NCBI RefSeq assembly: GCF_003837865.1
Contig: NZ_RQIS01000004.1
Span: forward strand, 186,001 to 250,000
From: Paraburkholderia dinghuensis
Lineage (GTDB): Bacteria > Pseudomonadota > Gammaproteobacteria > Burkholderiales > Burkholderiaceae
Reading direction: 5' to 3'
Length of the DNA: 64,000 nt
The notes under the pieces are model-generated. The model made no database searches. It was given only the letters and a program-made list of their open reading frames with translations, and was not told the origin of the DNA. Shown one piece after another: positions 9,427 through 21,367 of this stretch (position 1 is the stretch's first letter; each line of letters opens with the position of its first letter). Position numbers and translations under genes: made by a program.

Positions 9427-10497
9427 ATGCCTCGCCCCCTCTCCGCCACGATTCACACCGCCGCACTCGCCAACAATCTCGCAGTCGCCCGCCGATACGC
9501 GCCGAAGTCGAAAATATGGGCCGTGGTCAAGGCCAACGCCTACGGGCACGGGCTTGCGCGCGCGTTCCCGGGGCTGCGCGCCACGGACGGCTTCGGGCTG
9601 CTCGATCTGGAAGAGGCAGTGAAGCTGCGCGAACTCGGGTGGGCCGGGCCGATCCTGCTGCTCGAAGGCTTCTTCCGTTCCACCGATATCGACGTGGTGG
9701 ACCGCTACAGCCTCACCACGGTCGTGCACTCCGACGAGCAGATGCGCATGCTCGAAATGGCGCGTCTTTCGAAGCCGGTCAACATTCAGCTGAAAATGAA
9801 CAGCGGCATGAACCGGCTCGGCTACACGCCTGAGAAATATCGCGCGGCATGGGAGCGTGCGCGCGCCTGCCCCGGTATCGGTCAGATCACACTGATGACG
9901 CACTTCTCGGACGCCGACACGCCGCGCGGCATCGGCGAGCAGATGGAGGCGTTCGAGCGCGGCGCGCAAGGCATCGCGGGCGCGCGCAGCCTCGCCAATT
10001 CGGCGGCGACGCTCTGGCATCCGTCCGCGCACTTCGACTGGGTGCGCCCCGGCATCATCCTCTACGGCGCGTCGCCCTCGGGCGTGGCGTCGGCAATCGA
10101 CGGCGTTGGTCTGCAACCGGCCATGACGTTTACCTCCGAACTGATTGGCACGCAGAGCGTCGCGGAAGGCCAGACGATCGGTTACGGCTCGATCTTCAAG
10201 GCAAAGAAGCCGACGCGCATTGGCGTCGTCGCGTGCGGCTATGCGGACGGCTATCCGCGCAGCGCGCCCGAGGGCACGCCGGTAATCGTCGACGGCGTGC
10301 TCACGCGCGTCGTCGGGCGCGTGTCGATGGACATGTTCACCGTCGATCTCACGCCGGTGCCGCATGCCGGTACCGGTGCGCGCGTCGAGCTGTGGGGCTC
10401 GAACCTGCCGATTGACGATGTTGCACAGGCGTGCGGCACGATCGGCTATGAGCTGATGTGCGCCGTGGCGCCCCGCGTTCCGGTGCGGGCGGAATAA
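9427..10497 (+). CDS. alr: Alanine racemase
   Basis: PLP enzyme that interconverts L- and D-alanine for peptidoglycan. The 356-aa protein has the PLP-lysine motif [11 protein letters not shown] (K35), the substrate-binding [10 protein letters not shown], the C-terminal tyrosine motif [20 protein letters not shown] and [13 protein letters not shown]. Length agrees with Alr/DadX (356-359). It is divergent from lplT and three bases ahead of radA, so alr-radA form an operon. No dadA is nearby, so the biosynthetic name alr is preferred to dadX. Confidence 0.96.
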   Translation: MPRPLSATIHTAALANNLAVARRYAPKSKIWAVVKANAYGHGLARAFPGLRATDGFGLLDLEEAVKLRELGWAGPILLLEGFFRSTDIDVVDRYSLTTVVHSDEQMRMLEMARLSKPVNIQLKMNSGMNRLGYTPEKYRAAWERARACPGIGQITLMTHFSDADTPRGIGEQMEAFERGAQGIAGARSLANSAATLWHPSAHFDWVRPGIILYGASPSGVASAIDGVGLQPAMTFTSELIGTQSVAEGQTIGYGSIFKAKKPTRIGVVACGYADGYPRSAPEGTPVIVDGVLTRVVGRVSMDMFTVDLTPVPHAGTGARVELWGSNLPIDDVAQACGTIGYELMCAVAPRVPVRAE

Positions 10498-10500
10498 GCG

Positions 10501-11877
10501 GTGGCAAAGCTCAAGACGCTGTACATCTGCACCGAGTGCGGAGGGCAGGCGCCCAAATGGCAGGGGCAATGCCCCGCGTGTGGCGCGTGGAACACGTTAG
10601 TGGAGAGCGTCGCCGAAACGGCGGGTAACAACCGCTTCCAGTCGCTCGCGAAGAGCGCGCCTGTGCGACGTCTCGCCGATATCGAGGCGTCCGATGTGCC
10701 GCGCTTCACAACCGGCGTCGGCGAATTCGACCGCGTGCTGGGCGGCGGGCTCGTGGCCGGCGGCGTGGTGCTGATCGGTGGCGATCCGGGCATCGGGAAG
10801 TCGACGTTGCTGCTGCAATCGCTCGCAGAGATAGCGGCCGAACGCCGCGCGCTCTACGTGAGCGGCGAAGAGTCGGCGGCGCAGATCGCGTTGCGCGCGC
10901 AACGGCTCGCGCTGCTCGATCCCGGCTCGAAGGCGAGCGAGCTTCAGTTGCTCGCCGAAATCCAGCTCGAAAAGATTCAGGCGACCATCGAGGCCGAAAA
11001 ACCCGACGTCGCGGTGATCGACTCGATTCAGACCATCTACTCGGAGGCGCTGACTTCCGCGCCTGGCTCTGTCGCGCAGGTGCGCGAATGCGCGGCGCAG
11101 CTCACGCGCATCGCGAAGCAGTCTGGCACGGCGATCATCATGGTCGGCCACGTCACGAAAGAGGGCAACCTCGCGGGGCCGCGTGTGCTGGAGCACATCG
11201 TCGATACGGTGCTCTACTTCGAAGGCGATACGCATTCGTCGTTCCGGCTCGTGCGCGCGTTCAAGAACCGCTTTGGCGCGGTCAACGAACTCGGCGTGTT
11301 CGCGATGACCGACAGGGGCTTGCGCGGCGTCGCCAATCCGTCGGCGCTATTTCTTTCGCAGCACGAGCAGAGCGTGCCGGGTTCGTGCGTGCTCGTGACC
11401 CAGGAGGGTTCGCGCCCGCTTCTCGTCGAGGTGCAGGCGCTCGTCGATACCGCGCAGGTGCCCAATCCGCGGCGCCTCGCCGTCGGCCTCGAGCAGAATC
11501 GGCTTGCTTTGCTGCTCGCGGTGCTGCACCGGCACGCGGGCGTCGCGTGCTTCGATCAGGACGTGTTCCTGAACGCCGTGGGCGGCGTCAAGATCACCGA
11601 ACCGGCCGCGGACCTCGCTGTGTTGCTCGCCATTCACTCGTCGATGCGTAACAAGGCGTTGCCGAAGGGCCTGATCGTTTTTGGCGAAGTGGGCCTTGCG
11701 GGCGAGATCCGGCCCTCGCCACGCGGACAGGATCGCTTGAAGGAAGCGGCAAAGCTGGGCTTTTCATGTGCGCTGATTCCGCGCGCCAATGCGCCGAAAC
11801 AGCCGATAGACGGTTTGCAGGTGATTGCCGTCGAGCGGATCGAAGAGGCCATCGACAAGGTCCGCACGTTCGAGTAA
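10501..11877 (+). CDS. radA: DNA repair protein RadA
   Basis: RecA-like helicase that promotes branch migration in recombinational repair. The 458-aa protein has the N-terminal zinc finger CTECGGQAPKWQGQCPACG, Walker A GGDPGIGKSTLL, the RadA-specific KNRFG motif (AFKNRFGAVNELGVF) and a C-terminal Lon-protease-like domain. It starts with GTG only three bases after the alr stop, with GGGCGGA inside the end of alr as a likely ribosome binding site. Confidence 0.96.
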   Translation: MAKLKTLYICTECGGQAPKWQGQCPACGAWNTLVESVAETAGNNRFQSLAKSAPVRRLADIEASDVPRFTTGVGEFDRVLGGGLVAGGVVLIGGDPGIGKSTLLLQSLAEIAAERRALYVSGEESAAQIALRAQRLALLDPGSKASELQLLAEIQLEKIQATIEAEKPDVAVIDSIQTIYSEALTSAPGSVAQVRECAAQLTRIAKQSGTAIIMVGHVTKEGNLAGPRVLEHIVDTVLYFEGDTHSSFRLVRAFKNRFGAVNELGVFAMTDRGLRGVANPSALFLSQHEQSVPGSCVLVTQEGSRPLLVEVQALVDTAQVPNPRRLAVGLEQNRLALLLAVLHRHAGVACFDQDVFLNAVGGVKITEPAADLAVLLAIHSSMRNKALPKGLIVFGEVGLAGEIRPSPRGQDRLKEAAKLGFSCALIPRANAPKQPIDGLQVIAVERIEEAIDKVRTFE

Positions 11878-12011
11878 GCGCCCGGACGCGGGCGCTGTAC
11901 TGTCGCGTAATCATTAGTAACAAGCCTCGTACAGACTGTAACCTGGCCTTTCTGCGATTTCCCTATCCTTTGCCGCATGTTCAACCCGCGTCCAGCGGAA
12001 AGGATAGCGTC

Positions 12012-12275
12012 TTGAAACAGACTGATATGTCCGTCGGCGATCGTTCGATCGTCGTACGCGGCTGCCGGGTATCCGAGCCGCTCATGCAGCCTTGGGGCAG
12101 CAGTTGCCGCATCGTCGAGTGGATCGACAACGACGGGCGCATCTCGCGCCGCGTGGTGGCCGGGAACGTGACGGCGGCGCAGGTGCGCAGCACCATCGCG
12201 CATCACGTGGAAGGCCGCAAGTACTTCCTCTATGACGATGAGCGCGTGCCACGGCAAACGCTCCCGCGTCGCTAG
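12012..12275 (+). CDS. DUF2866 family small protein, function unknown
   Basis: An 87-aa protein whose core CRVSEPLMQPWGSSCRIVEW and C-terminal YFLYDDERVPR match the DUF2866 family, which is seen mainly in Burkholderia relatives. A TTG start at 12012 is chosen because GGAAAGGA lies seven bases upstream; the ATG at 12027 has no such site. The segment ISRRVVAGNVTAAQVRSTIAHHVEGRK looks like a compact alpha/beta domain. It is followed directly by a strong bidirectional terminator and is probably expressed on its own or at the end of alr-radA. Function unknown. Confidence 0.75.
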   Translation: MKQTDMSVGDRSIVVRGCRVSEPLMQPWGSSCRIVEWIDNDGRISRRVVAGNVTAAQVRSTIAHHVEGRKYFLYDDERVPRQTLPRR

Positions 12276-12285
12276 CCAGTGAAAA

Positions 12286-12314
12286 AATGGGCGCATCGTG
12301 CGCCCATTATCTTT
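12286..12314. terminator. Bidirectional intrinsic terminator after the DUF2866 gene
   Basis: A 10-bp perfect stem, AATGGGCGCA and TGCGCCCATT, with loop TCG, is preceded by A6 and followed by ATCTTTT. It serves the DUF2866 gene on the plus strand and can stop the convergent CoA-transferase-family gene on the minus strand. Confidence 0.85.
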
Positions 12315-12378
12315 TGTGCATTGCTTGTGCCGCGGTTGTGCGTGACTTGCGTCGCACGGCGGCGGTGCGAGCGATGGC

Positions 12379-13575
12379 TCAACCCCAAGGCCCGTACGTA
12401 AATGGCTTGTTGCCATCGCCACCAAACACGCCGGTTTGCGGCGCTGTTGCGCCCGTGGCTTGTGCTGGTGCGGTTGTCTGCGTCACGACCCCTTGCGCCG
12501 GCTGCTCGTCAGTCTGCGCTGCGTCGGATGCATCGAGCATCTGCTGCAGAACTTCCGGGTTGAAAAGCGGATGTCGTGCCGCCTCGCCGGGCGTGAGCAC
12601 CGGCGTTGCGCAGCAGTCGATGGGCTCCAGCCGGTCAATCCAGGTTTGCAGCGGCTCGGAAGCGATGATCGCCGCGAGTTCGCGCGTTAGCGCGGCGGCA
12701 TCCGCGCCGCCGATCGCCTGACCGAGGCTCCAGTGCCGCTCGGCCCAATCATCGCGATCGAGCGCCTTGCAGAGCGCCTGCCAGAACTTCAGCTCCAGCG
12801 CGCCGACGGCGAGCCAGCGGCCGTCCTGCGTGCGGTACAGGTTGTAGCAGGGCACGCCACCGTTGAGCAGGCCGCCGCCGGGCTGGTTGGCAGCCTCGTC
12901 GTCGTTGGCGAGTGCGACCTGTGCGACCACGTTGTGGGCGTAGGTGGCGTGCGCCATCGAAACGTCGATGAAGCGGCCACCGCCTCCGCGCGCGACGTAC
13001 CAGAGCGCGGCGAGGATCTGCGTCACCGCGGAGAGCGCGCCGCCAAGCAGGTCGGCGATCTGGAAGTTTGGCAGCGCGGGCGTGCCGTCGCGTGTCGCGA
13101 GCTGGTCGAGGACGCCCGAATAACCGATGTAGTTCAGGTCGTGTCCGGCGCGATCCGCGAATGGTCCTTCCGCTCCGTAGCCGCTGATGGCGCAGTAGAC
13201 GAGCCGGGGATTGATGGTGCGTAGCTTTTCGTAGCCCACGCCGAGCCGCGTCATCACACCGGGACGATAGCTCTCGACGATCACGTCGGCCTCGCGCGCG
13301 AGCGCAAGCAGGACATTGCGCCCGCTCTCCGACTTCAGGTCGATCCGCGTTTCGCGTTTGCCGCGATTGACGAGGCGGTAGAACGCGCCGGGCCGTGTGG
13401 CGACTTCATCGGCGGAACTCTGCATCATCACGCGGGTGGCGTCGCCTGTGCCGGGGGGCTCGATCTTCAGCACATCGGCGCCCATTTCCGCAAGGCGCAA
13501 CGTGGCGACCGGCCCGGGTAGCAGCATGGTCAGATCAAGGACGCGTAGGCCTTGCAATGCAGCGGGTGACGACAC
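12379..13575 (-). CDS. CaiB/BaiF (family III) CoA-transferase fold protein, alpha-methylacyl-CoA racemase-like
   Basis: The 398-aa protein begins with LQGLRVLDLTMLLPGPVATL and GADVLKIEPPGTGD, the family III fold. Three features point to alpha-methylacyl-CoA racemase rather than a CoA transferase: AGHDLNYIGYSG (catalytic His), QIADLLGGALSAV (Asp) and VGALELKFWQAL (Glu), at the positions used by mycobacterial MCR. This would interconvert 2R and 2S methyl-branched acyl-CoAs before beta-oxidation. The substrate is unknown. The C-terminal 30 residues are Gln/Ala/Thr-rich and end in FTYGPWG. It lies 56 bases downstream of yheS. Confidence 0.85.
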   Translation of the reverse strand: MSSPAALQGLRVLDLTMLLPGPVATLRLAEMGADVLKIEPPGTGDATRVMMQSSADEVATRPGAFYRLVNRGKRETRIDLKSESGRNVLLALAREADVIVESYRPGVMTRLGVGYEKLRTINPRLVYCAISGYGAEGPFADRAGHDLNYIGYSGVLDQLATRDGTPALPNFQIADLLGGALSAVTQILAALWYVARGGGGRFIDVSMAHATYAHNVVAQVALANDDEAANQPGGGLLNGGVPCYNLYRTQDGRWLAVGALELKFWQALCKALDRDDWAERHWSLGQAIGGADAAALTRELAAIIASEPLQTWIDRLEPIDCCATPVLTPGEAARHPLFNPEVLQQMLDASDAAQTDEQPAQGVVTQTTAPAQATGATAPQTGVFGGDGNKPFTYGPWG

Positions 13576-13631
13576 TCGTATCTCCTTTGCTTCATGCAGC
13601 GCGCGTCGTGCGCGTCGTATGCGTTGCGCGG

Positions 13632-15569
<1,938 letters not shown>

Positions 15570-15696
15570 AGCAGGGCCAGCGAGGGAAAAACGCTATTTT
15601 ACCTGGGTGGCCTGCGCGCCGGCATTCGCCGTTCGGCCAGGGTGCGTCGCACAGCGTTTCTCACGTAGACTGACGCTTTCCACGGGGAGAGCACAG

Positions 15697-16182
15697 GTGA
15701 CGAACTCCATCTATTCGTTTTCGGCTGAGCCGCTTGGCACGGGCAGTCCGGTGAGCCTCGAACGCTATGCCGGCAAGGTGCTCCTAGTCGTGAACACGGC
15801 GAGCGAGTGTGGGTTCACGCCACAGTACGCAGGATTGCAGAAGCTTTACGACGAGTACGCCCCGCGTGGACTCGCGGTGCTCGGCTTTCCATGCAACCAG
15901 TTCGGCAAGCAGGAACCGGGCGACGCGGCGCAGATCGGCGGCTTTTGCGAGAAGAATTATGGCGTCACGTTTCCGATGTTCAACAAGATCGACGTGAAGG
16001 GGGCGAACGCCCATCCGCTCTATCGCTGGCTTACTGACGAGGCGCCAGGCATCCTTGGGCTAGCGGCGATCAAGTGGAACTTCACGAAGTTTCTCGTCGA
16101 CCGCGAGGGCAATGTGGTGAAACGCTACGCGCCAGCCACGAAGCCCGAAGCCATTGCGGCGGACATCGAAAAGTTGCTCTGA
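15697..16182 (+). CDS. Glutathione peroxidase (cysteine type)
   Basis: Thiol peroxidase that reduces hydrogen peroxide and organic peroxides. The 161-aa protein has the active-site motifs NTASECGFTPQY (Cys in place of selenocysteine), GFPCNQFGKQEPG (Gln) and IKWNFTKFLVD (Trp-Asn), the full catalytic tetrad. It corresponds to the BtuE/GpxA group. The GTG start at 15697 is chosen because GGGGAGA lies six bases before it and translation begins TNSIYSFSA, the family start. It is divergent from yheS and converges on the cardiolipin synthase gene nine bases away. Confidence 0.93.
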   Translation: MTNSIYSFSAEPLGTGSPVSLERYAGKVLLVVNTASECGFTPQYAGLQKLYDEYAPRGLAVLGFPCNQFGKQEPGDAAQIGGFCEKNYGVTFPMFNKIDVKGANAHPLYRWLTDEAPGILGLAAIKWNFTKFLVDREGNVVKRYAPATKPEAIAADIEKLL

Positions 16183-16191
16183 TCAGTCGCG

Positions 16192-17631
16192 CTAGAGGAT
16201 GGGGGCGAAGAGGCGGGCGACGCGCATCGCGACCTTGCGCCAGGCGTGCGAGTCGCGGTATTCGCTGCGGTCGATCTCGACTGATTGCGCGAAATCGCGC
16301 AGCAGCATCGATTCGACTTCGGCTGCGAAACCGCGGTGCACTGTGAGCACCATGATTTCGAAGTTCAGGCGGAACGAGCGGTTGTCGAGGTTGGCGCTGC
16401 CGACGGCAGCGGCTACGTCGTCGATCAGCACGACCTTCTGGTGCAGGAAGCCTGGCTGGTAGCGGAAGATGCGAATGCCTGCGCGGATTGCATCGAATGC
16501 GTACAGTGTCGAGGCCTCGAACACGACGTAGTGATCGCGGCGCGACGGAATCATGATGCGCACGTCCACGCCGCGCAGCACCGCGAGGCGCAGCGCCGAG
16601 AATACTGCTTCGTCGGGCACGAGATAGGGCGTCGTGATCCATAGGCGACGGCGCGCGGCGTTGATCGCCTCGACGAAGAAGAGCGAACACGTCTCCTGGC
16701 GGTCCGCGGGGCCGGTCGGCATCACGAGGCAGAACATGTTGTCGTCGCGTGGCGCGACGTGCGGTGGTTCGCAGCCGGGCAGTTCCTGGGTCGCCCAGTA
16801 CCAGTCCTCGGTGAACGCGAACTGGATGTTCGCGACCACCGGGCCGCGCACTTCGATGTGCGTGTCCCGCCATGGCGAGAGCGGCGGTTTCGCGCCGAGA
16901 TATTCGACGCCCACGTTGTGGCCGCCCACGAACGCGCACTCGCCATCGACGACGACGATCTTGCGGTGATTGCGAAAATTGAGCTGGAAGCGGTTGACGA
17001 AGCGGCGCGTCGTCGAGAACGGGTGCACCACTACGCCGCCTTCTCGCAGTTCTTCGACGTAGCTCGCGGGCAGATCGAAGGAGCCGATGCTGTCGTAGAG
17101 GAAAAACGCGCGCACGCCGCGCGCCACGCACTGGATGAGTGTGTCCTTCAGCAGGTCGCCGAGCGCGTCCGCGCGCACGATGAAAAATTGCACGATCACG
17201 TAGTCACGCGCTTGCTCGATGGCGTCGAATATCGCCGAGAACGTCGCCTCTCCGTTCACGAGCGTGCGCACCGAGTTGCCCGGCACGATTGGCATGCCGC
17301 CTAGTTGGGCCATGGTCCGGATGACGCGCACGCCGAGTTCGTCGGCGGGCCATTCGCCTGCGGTGACGAGTTTGTCCCACTCGGGCGCGTGTGCCCGCGT
17401 ACGCAGGGTCTCGTTGCGTAACCGCCGGGCGTCCGCGTAGCCCTCGAACTTGCTGCGGCCGAGGAAGAGATAGGGGATCAGCGTGAGATAGGGCATCGTC
17501 GCGAGCGACACGGCCCAGGCGATCGCGCCCTGTGAGGTGCGGGTTTTGAGGATGGCATGACACGCCGCCGCGAGTCCAAGGACGTGGATGATCGCGAGCA
17601 GGGTGCCGAGATGTGACCAGTCGAATTGCAT
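16192..17631 (-). CDS. cls: Cardiolipin synthase (phospholipase D family)
   Basis: Inner-membrane enzyme condensing two phosphatidylglycerol molecules into cardiolipin. The 479-aa protein has two N-terminal hydrophobic segments (LLAIIHVLGLAAACHAIL and WAVSLATMPYLTLIPYLFLG), then two HKD motifs: NHRKIVVVDGECAFVGGHN and LHQKVVLIDDVAAAVGSAN. Topology and length (E. coli ClsA is 486 aa) fit ClsA rather than ClsB or ClsC. It is a single-gene unit with a 268-base upstream gap in which I see no clear promoter. Confidence 0.93.
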   Translation of the reverse strand: MQFDWSHLGTLLAIIHVLGLAAACHAILKTRTSQGAIAWAVSLATMPYLTLIPYLFLGRSKFEGYADARRLRNETLRTRAHAPEWDKLVTAGEWPADELGVRVIRTMAQLGGMPIVPGNSVRTLVNGEATFSAIFDAIEQARDYVIVQFFIVRADALGDLLKDTLIQCVARGVRAFFLYDSIGSFDLPASYVEELREGGVVVHPFSTTRRFVNRFQLNFRNHRKIVVVDGECAFVGGHNVGVEYLGAKPPLSPWRDTHIEVRGPVVANIQFAFTEDWYWATQELPGCEPPHVAPRDDNMFCLVMPTGPADRQETCSLFFVEAINAARRRLWITTPYLVPDEAVFSALRLAVLRGVDVRIMIPSRRDHYVVFEASTLYAFDAIRAGIRIFRYQPGFLHQKVVLIDDVAAAVGSANLDNRSFRLNFEIMVLTVHRGFAAEVESMLLRDFAQSVEIDRSEYRDSHAWRKVAMRVARLFAPIL

Positions 17632-17851
17632 AGAGGCGCGGGACGCTTCTGATGTCCGAAGACGTCGTAGCGCGGTTGCCGGAAAGCAACCATCTTACCT
17701 AACCCTGCCGCCTCGCGGCTATTGGTCTGGCCCCGATGTGTGTCGGGCGTCACGTTCAGGCGTGACGGTATGAACTGTGGGTGGTTGTGAGGCGGTTGTG
17801 AAGCGCCAGTGCGGCTGATGTCTGGTGCGTGACCGATCAGCGTTGTCGTGC

Positions 17852-17879
17852 GGCCCCTGCGCAGTGCCGCGCAGGGGCC
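17852..17879 (-). terminator. Strong GC hairpin downstream of prmB
   Basis: An 11-bp perfect stem (GGCCCCTGCGC and GCGCAGGGGCC, loop AGTGCC) lies 20 bases past the prmB stop. It has no T-tract on the minus strand, so it may be a transcript-stabilising 3' hairpin or a weak terminator for the dap cluster. Confidence 0.55.
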
Positions 17880-17899
17880 TCTCCGGCTGTGAAAGCCGC

Positions 17900-18796
17900 T
17901 TATGTGGGCAGGTCTGCCGCCTGGATCAGGAACACCTGGTCATCGCCGGCGCTCGTCGGGAGCCAGACGAGGTCCAGTCCGCCGAACGCTGCCTCGACGT
18001 TCGCGCGCTCATTGCCGATTTCCACGACGAGTACGCCCTCGTTGGTGAGCCAGTTGCGCGCTTCCGAAAGGATGCGGCGCACGATGTCCATCCCGTCCGC
18101 GCCGCCGGCGAGCGCCATCTCCGGCTCGTGGCGGTACTCGGGAGGCAGCGCCTGCATCGAACCGGCGTTCACGTACGGCGGATTCGTCAGGATGACGTCG
18201 TAACGGCGTTCGGGCAGCGGCGCGAACAGGTCACCTTCGAAGAGCGAGATACGTTCGTCGAGACCGTGTTCGTGGACGTTGCGGCGCGCCACTTCGAGTG
18301 CCGGCGCCGAGAGGTCCACTGCGTCGATATCGGCGTTCGGGAACGCATGTGCAGCGAGGATCGCGAGGCTGGCCGAGCCCGTGCACAGTTCGAGCACTGC
18401 TCCGACTTGTTCGGGGTCCTCGACATAGGGCTGCAGGCCGTCTTCGAGTAGTTCGCCGATGAACGAACGCGGCACGATCACGCGCTCGTCGACGTAGAAG
18501 CGCAGGCCGTGCATCCACGCCTCGTTCGTGATGTAGGCAGCGGGCACGCGGTCGTTCACGCGGCGCTCGATTACGCCAAGCACGGCATCGACCTCCTCGG
18601 TCGTGAGTCGCGCGTCGAGGAAGGGATCGAGCAGATCGAGCGGCAGATGCAGCGTGTGCAGGATCAAGTACGCGGCCTCGTCGTAGGCATTGGTTGTGCC
18701 GTGGCCGAACGCCAGTTGCGCGCCGGTGAAGCGCGTCACTGCGTAGCGCAGCAGGTCGCGCACGGTGGAAAAAGTGGTCGATAGCGGGTGCGTCAT
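17900..18796 (-). CDS. prmB: Ribosomal protein L3 N5-glutamine methyltransferase PrmB
   Basis: SAM-dependent methylase of a glutamine in ribosomal protein L3. The 298-aa protein has the SAM-binding ELCTGSASLAILAAHAFPNA and the catalytic NPPY motif (YDVILTNPPYVNAGSM). The N-terminal helical domain with LHLPLDLLDPFLDARLT and RVPAAYITNEAWMHGL distinguishes PrmB from PrmC. It follows dapE by 23 bases in the same transcription direction, so it is probably the last gene of the dap cluster. Confidence 0.93.
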   Translation of the reverse strand: MTHPLSTTFSTVRDLLRYAVTRFTGAQLAFGHGTTNAYDEAAYLILHTLHLPLDLLDPFLDARLTTEEVDAVLGVIERRVNDRVPAAYITNEAWMHGLRFYVDERVIVPRSFIGELLEDGLQPYVEDPEQVGAVLELCTGSASLAILAAHAFPNADIDAVDLSAPALEVARRNVHEHGLDERISLFEGDLFAPLPERRYDVILTNPPYVNAGSMQALPPEYRHEPEMALAGGADGMDIVRRILSEARNWLTNEGVLVVEIGNERANVEAAFGGLDLVWLPTSAGDDQVFLIQAADLPT

Positions 18797-18819
18797 GTGT
18801 GGGGCTCCGGCGGGCGTGT

Positions 18820-20082
<1,263 letters not shown>

Positions 20083-20102
20083 TCAGGCGAGGCCTGGCGT
20101 AC

Positions 20103-20480
20103 TCAAGCGAAAAGCTCCGCGTACTGCTCGGCGGAAAATCCGAGTGTCTTCACGCGGCCGTTCACGACGATCACCGGCCGTTTGATGATCGATGGCTTGT
20201 GGATCATCAGTGCGATCGCGCCGGCGGTCGTGTCGGCTTCAGCCTTGTGTACTTCGGACAGGCCGCGCCAGGTCGTGCCGCGCTTGTTGATGAGCAGATC
20301 CAGCGACACGTCCTTGAGCCAGTCCTGGACGAGCGCATTCGACACGCCCGCCTTCTTGAAGTCGTGGAATTCGAACTCGACGCCGTGCTCTTCGAGCCAC
20401 ACACGGGCTTTTTTCACGCTGTCGCAGTTCGGAATGCCGTAGACGACAGTCGTGGCAACGGAACCCCTGGACTTCGCCAT
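20103..20480 (-). CDS. ArsC/Spx-family thioredoxin-fold reductase (YffB-like)
   Basis: The 125-aa protein has the ArsC-family start VVYGIPNCDSVKKARVWLEE, with a single Cys at the N-terminal active site, then YffB-like DWLKDVSLDLLINKRGTTWR and IKRPVIVVNG. The reaction is unknown; the family includes arsenate reductases and Spx, but YffB-type proteins next to dap genes are not known to confer arsenic resistance. Its ATG overlaps the dapD TGA by one base, so translation is coupled to dapD. This location hints at a role tied to the lysine pathway or simply to co-expression. Confidence 0.85.
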   Translation of the reverse strand: MAKSRGSVATTVVYGIPNCDSVKKARVWLEEHGVEFEFHDFKKAGVSNALVQDWLKDVSLDLLINKRGTTWRGLSEVHKAEADTTAGAIALMIHKPSIIKRPVIVVNGRVKTLGFSAEQYAELFA

Positions 20481-21307
20481 CAGTCGCCTCGCAGCAGCTC
20501 GTTCAGGCCGACCTTGGCGCGCGTCTTCGCGTCGACCTTCTTGACGATCACGGCGCAGTAGAGGCTGTGCGAGCCGTCCTTCGAGGGCAGGTTGCCCGCG
20601 ACGACCACCGAGCCAGCCGGAATGCGGCCATACGAAACCTGGCCGGTTTCGCGATCGTAGATCTTGGTGCTCTGGCCGAGGTACACGCCCATCGAGATGA
20701 CCGAGTTTTCCTCGACGATCACGCCTTCCACGACTTCCGAACGCGCGCCGATGAAGCAGTTGTCTTCGATGATGACCGGGTTGGCCTGCAGCGGCTCCAG
20801 CACGCCGCCGATACCGACGCCGCCCGAAAGGTGCACGTTCTTGCCGATCTGGGCGCACGAGCCGACCGTTGCCCACGTGTCGACCATCGTGCCTTCGTCG
20901 ACGTAGGCGCCGATGTTGGTGTACGACGGCATCAGCACGACATTCTTCGCGATGAACGAACCGCGGCGCGCGATGGCCGGCGGCACGACGCGGAAACCGC
21001 CCGCCGCGAAGTCTTCGGCGGTGTAGTTCGCGAACTTCGACGGGACCTTGTCGTAGAACTGGCTGTAGCCGCCGGCGGGCATCGGCACGTTGTCTTCGAG
21101 GCGGAACGACAGCAGCACGGCCTTCTTCACCCACTGGTTGACGACCCAGTCGCCATCCTTCTTCTCGGCGCAGCGCAGCGCGCCACGGTCCAGTTCCGCG
21201 ATCACGTGGGCGACGGCTTCGCGTACGTCGTTCGGTGCGGACTTCGCCGAGAAGTCTGCACGGTTTTCCCAGGCGGCGTCGATGATCTGCTGAAGTTGTT
21301 GCGACAT
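20480..21307 (-). CDS. dapD: Tetrahydrodipicolinate N-succinyltransferase
   Basis: Transfers succinate from succinyl-CoA to tetrahydrodipicolinate, committing to the succinylase branch of DAP synthesis. The 275-aa protein (E. coli 274) has a helical N-terminus and a left-handed beta-helix built from hexapeptide repeats, for example [20 protein letters not shown] and [19 protein letters not shown]. It lies 60 bases downstream of dapC and overlaps the arsC-like gene by one base. Confidence 0.97.
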   Translation of the reverse strand: MSQQLQQIIDAAWENRADFSAKSAPNDVREAVAHVIAELDRGALRCAEKKDGDWVVNQWVKKAVLLSFRLEDNVPMPAGGYSQFYDKVPSKFANYTAEDFAAGGFRVVPPAIARRGSFIAKNVVLMPSYTNIGAYVDEGTMVDTWATVGSCAQIGKNVHLSGGVGIGGVLEPLQANPVIIEDNCFIGARSEVVEGVIVEENSVISMGVYLGQSTKIYDRETGQVSYGRIPAGSVVVAGNLPSKDGSHSLYCAVIVKKVDAKTRAKVGLNELLRGD

Positions 21308-21367
21308 GGTGTTGGTTTCGTGTGAGTTCGGATAGGGAAAAGCGCTACGGTGCGCGGCGCTTTGCGT

